From an uncultured Enterobacter sp. (GTDB lineage Bacteria; Pseudomonadota; Gammaproteobacteria; Enterobacterales; Enterobacteriaceae), in assembly GCA_946477805.1 (NCBI GenBank), contig CAMKZP010000189.1, forward strand, positions 1 through 7,139: a stretch of 7,139 nucleotides of DNA, given 5' to 3'. Positions 6,766 to 7,139 of the stretch are shown here, piece by piece (the stretch's first letter is position 1; the number at the start of each line of letters is the position of its first letter). The position numbers were made by a program, and so were the translations under genes. The notes beneath the pieces are model-generated. The model saw nothing but the letters and a program-made list of their open reading frames with translations. It searched no databases and was not told where the DNA came from.

Positions 6766-6811
6766 CTCTCCCTGTGGGAGAGGGCCGGGGTGAGGGCACC
6801 AGCCCGCACCC
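6766..6811. repeat. GC-rich imperfect palindromic intergenic repeat beside cheV
   Basis: There are two adjacent hairpins. CTCTCCC-TGT-GGGAGAG (6766-6782) is a perfect 7-bp stem. GGGTG-A-GGGC-ACCA-GCCC-G-CACCC (6788-6811) is a 9-bp stem with one A/G mismatch, ending just before the cheV stop codon. From memory, the sequence CTCTCCCTGTGGGAGAGGG followed by GGGGTGAGGG is a common dispersed intergenic repeat in enterobacteria and other gammaproteobacteria. I am not certain of its family name (boxC-like is possible). No T-run follows on either strand, so it is not itself a typical intrinsic terminator. It might stabilise the cheV 3' end. Confidence 0.6.
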
Positions 6812-6814
6812 TGC

Positions 6815-7139
6815 TTAAGCCAACTGCTTGCGACTGATCAACGGCCCATCAATCTTCTTCATCGAGCGGTCCAGCACCTCTTCAATCACCGACGACAGCT
6901 CGTTGAGCTCAAACTTCGCCACGTACCCGTCAGCCTTCACTTTACGAATATGGTCTTCGTTGGCGTTGCCGGACAAGGACGAGTGGATCACCACCGGAAT
7001 GTCCTTCAGGAACGGATCGGTTTTGATTTTGCGCGTCAGCGTAAAGCCGTCCATCTCCGGCATTTCGAGGTCGGTCAGCACCAGGGCGATCTTATCGGTG
7101 ATCGGCACGCCCTCGGCCTGAGCCTGCGCCGCCAGCACG
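6815..7139 (-). CDS. cheV: Chemotaxis coupling protein CheV, C-terminal receiver domain (5' part outside window)
   Basis: CheV is a two-domain cytoplasmic protein: an N-terminal CheW-like domain that couples chemoreceptors to the CheA kinase, followed by a response-regulator receiver domain whose phosphorylation tunes signalling. Only the last 107 residues are in the window, all within or after the receiver domain. The phospho-acceptor Asp lies in VLTDLEMPEMDGF at visible residue 23. The Ser of VVIHSS (residue 53) and the Lys of YVAKFE (residue 75) lie 30 and 52 residues later, exactly the Asp57/Thr87/Lys109 spacing of CheY. The DLEMPEMDGFTLTR and HSSLSG-NEDH segments are those I recall for enterobacterial CheV rather than CheY. 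The frame runs off the window edge; a GTG codon at 7136-7138 is internal, not the start. TAA is at 6815-6817. The gene converges on nuoN and shares its terminator. An ordinary receiver protein is the alternative if the missing part lacks a CheW domain. Confidence 0.88.
   Translation of the reverse strand, partial: VLAAQAQAEGVPITDKIALVLTDLEMPEMDGFTLTRKIKTDPFLKDIPVVIHSSLSGNANEDHIRKVKADGYVAKFELNELSSVIEEVLDRSMKKIDGPLISRKQLA

Noticed and set aside
7136..7138. GTG as a start codon for a free-standing short response regulator on the minus strand
   Set aside because: It would begin in the middle of a receiver domain, missing the first beta strands and the acidic pocket, and the frame remains open to the window edge. 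It is an internal valine codon of cheV.

Overview
The window looks like a chromosomal segment from a motile enterobacterium. It holds the distal half of the nuo operon (membrane arm of respiratory complex I, NADH:quinone oxidoreductase) and, converging on it, the 3' end of cheV. The proteins match my memory of the E. coli Nuo subunits at near-identical lengths: NuoI 180, NuoJ 184, NuoK 100, NuoL 613, NuoM 509, NuoN 485 residues. The sequence is GC-rich. Two signs point away from E. coli itself and towards Enterobacter, Lelliottia, Leclercia or similar: cheV lies after nuoN, and the REP units read GGTGGCGCT-GCGCTTACC. The exact genus is an inference.

Layout: nuoH 3' end (1-297), nuoI (312-854), nuoJ (865-1419), nuoK (1416-1718) and nuoL (1715-3556) are packed tightly, with ATGA overlaps at J/K and K/L. 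A 174-nt gap (3557-3730) then interrupts the operon. It holds two inverted REP-type hairpins (a BIME), a small perfect hairpin, and the nuoM ribosome-binding site. nuoM (3731-5260) and nuoN (5267-6724) follow, 6 nt apart. A bidirectional Rho-independent terminator (6729-6753) and a GC-rich imperfect repeat (6766-6811) separate nuoN from the end of cheV on the minus strand (6815-7139, incomplete at the window edge). No gene-free stretch exceeds 174 nt.

The genes act as one machine. NuoH and NuoI link the quinone site and the last Fe-S clusters (N6a/N6b) to the membrane. NuoJ and NuoK carry the start of the central charged axis. NuoL, NuoM and NuoN are three paralogous antiporter-like proton-translocating subunits. 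Every key charged residue that I could check by counting is present, so the complex looks fully functional. CheV is an unrelated chemotaxis coupling protein.

I looked for an undescribed system and found none: the coding content is ordinary core metabolism. The observations worth a second look are non-coding (the nuoL-nuoM intergenic structures and the nuoN-cheV junction), plus one unusual residue in NuoM.
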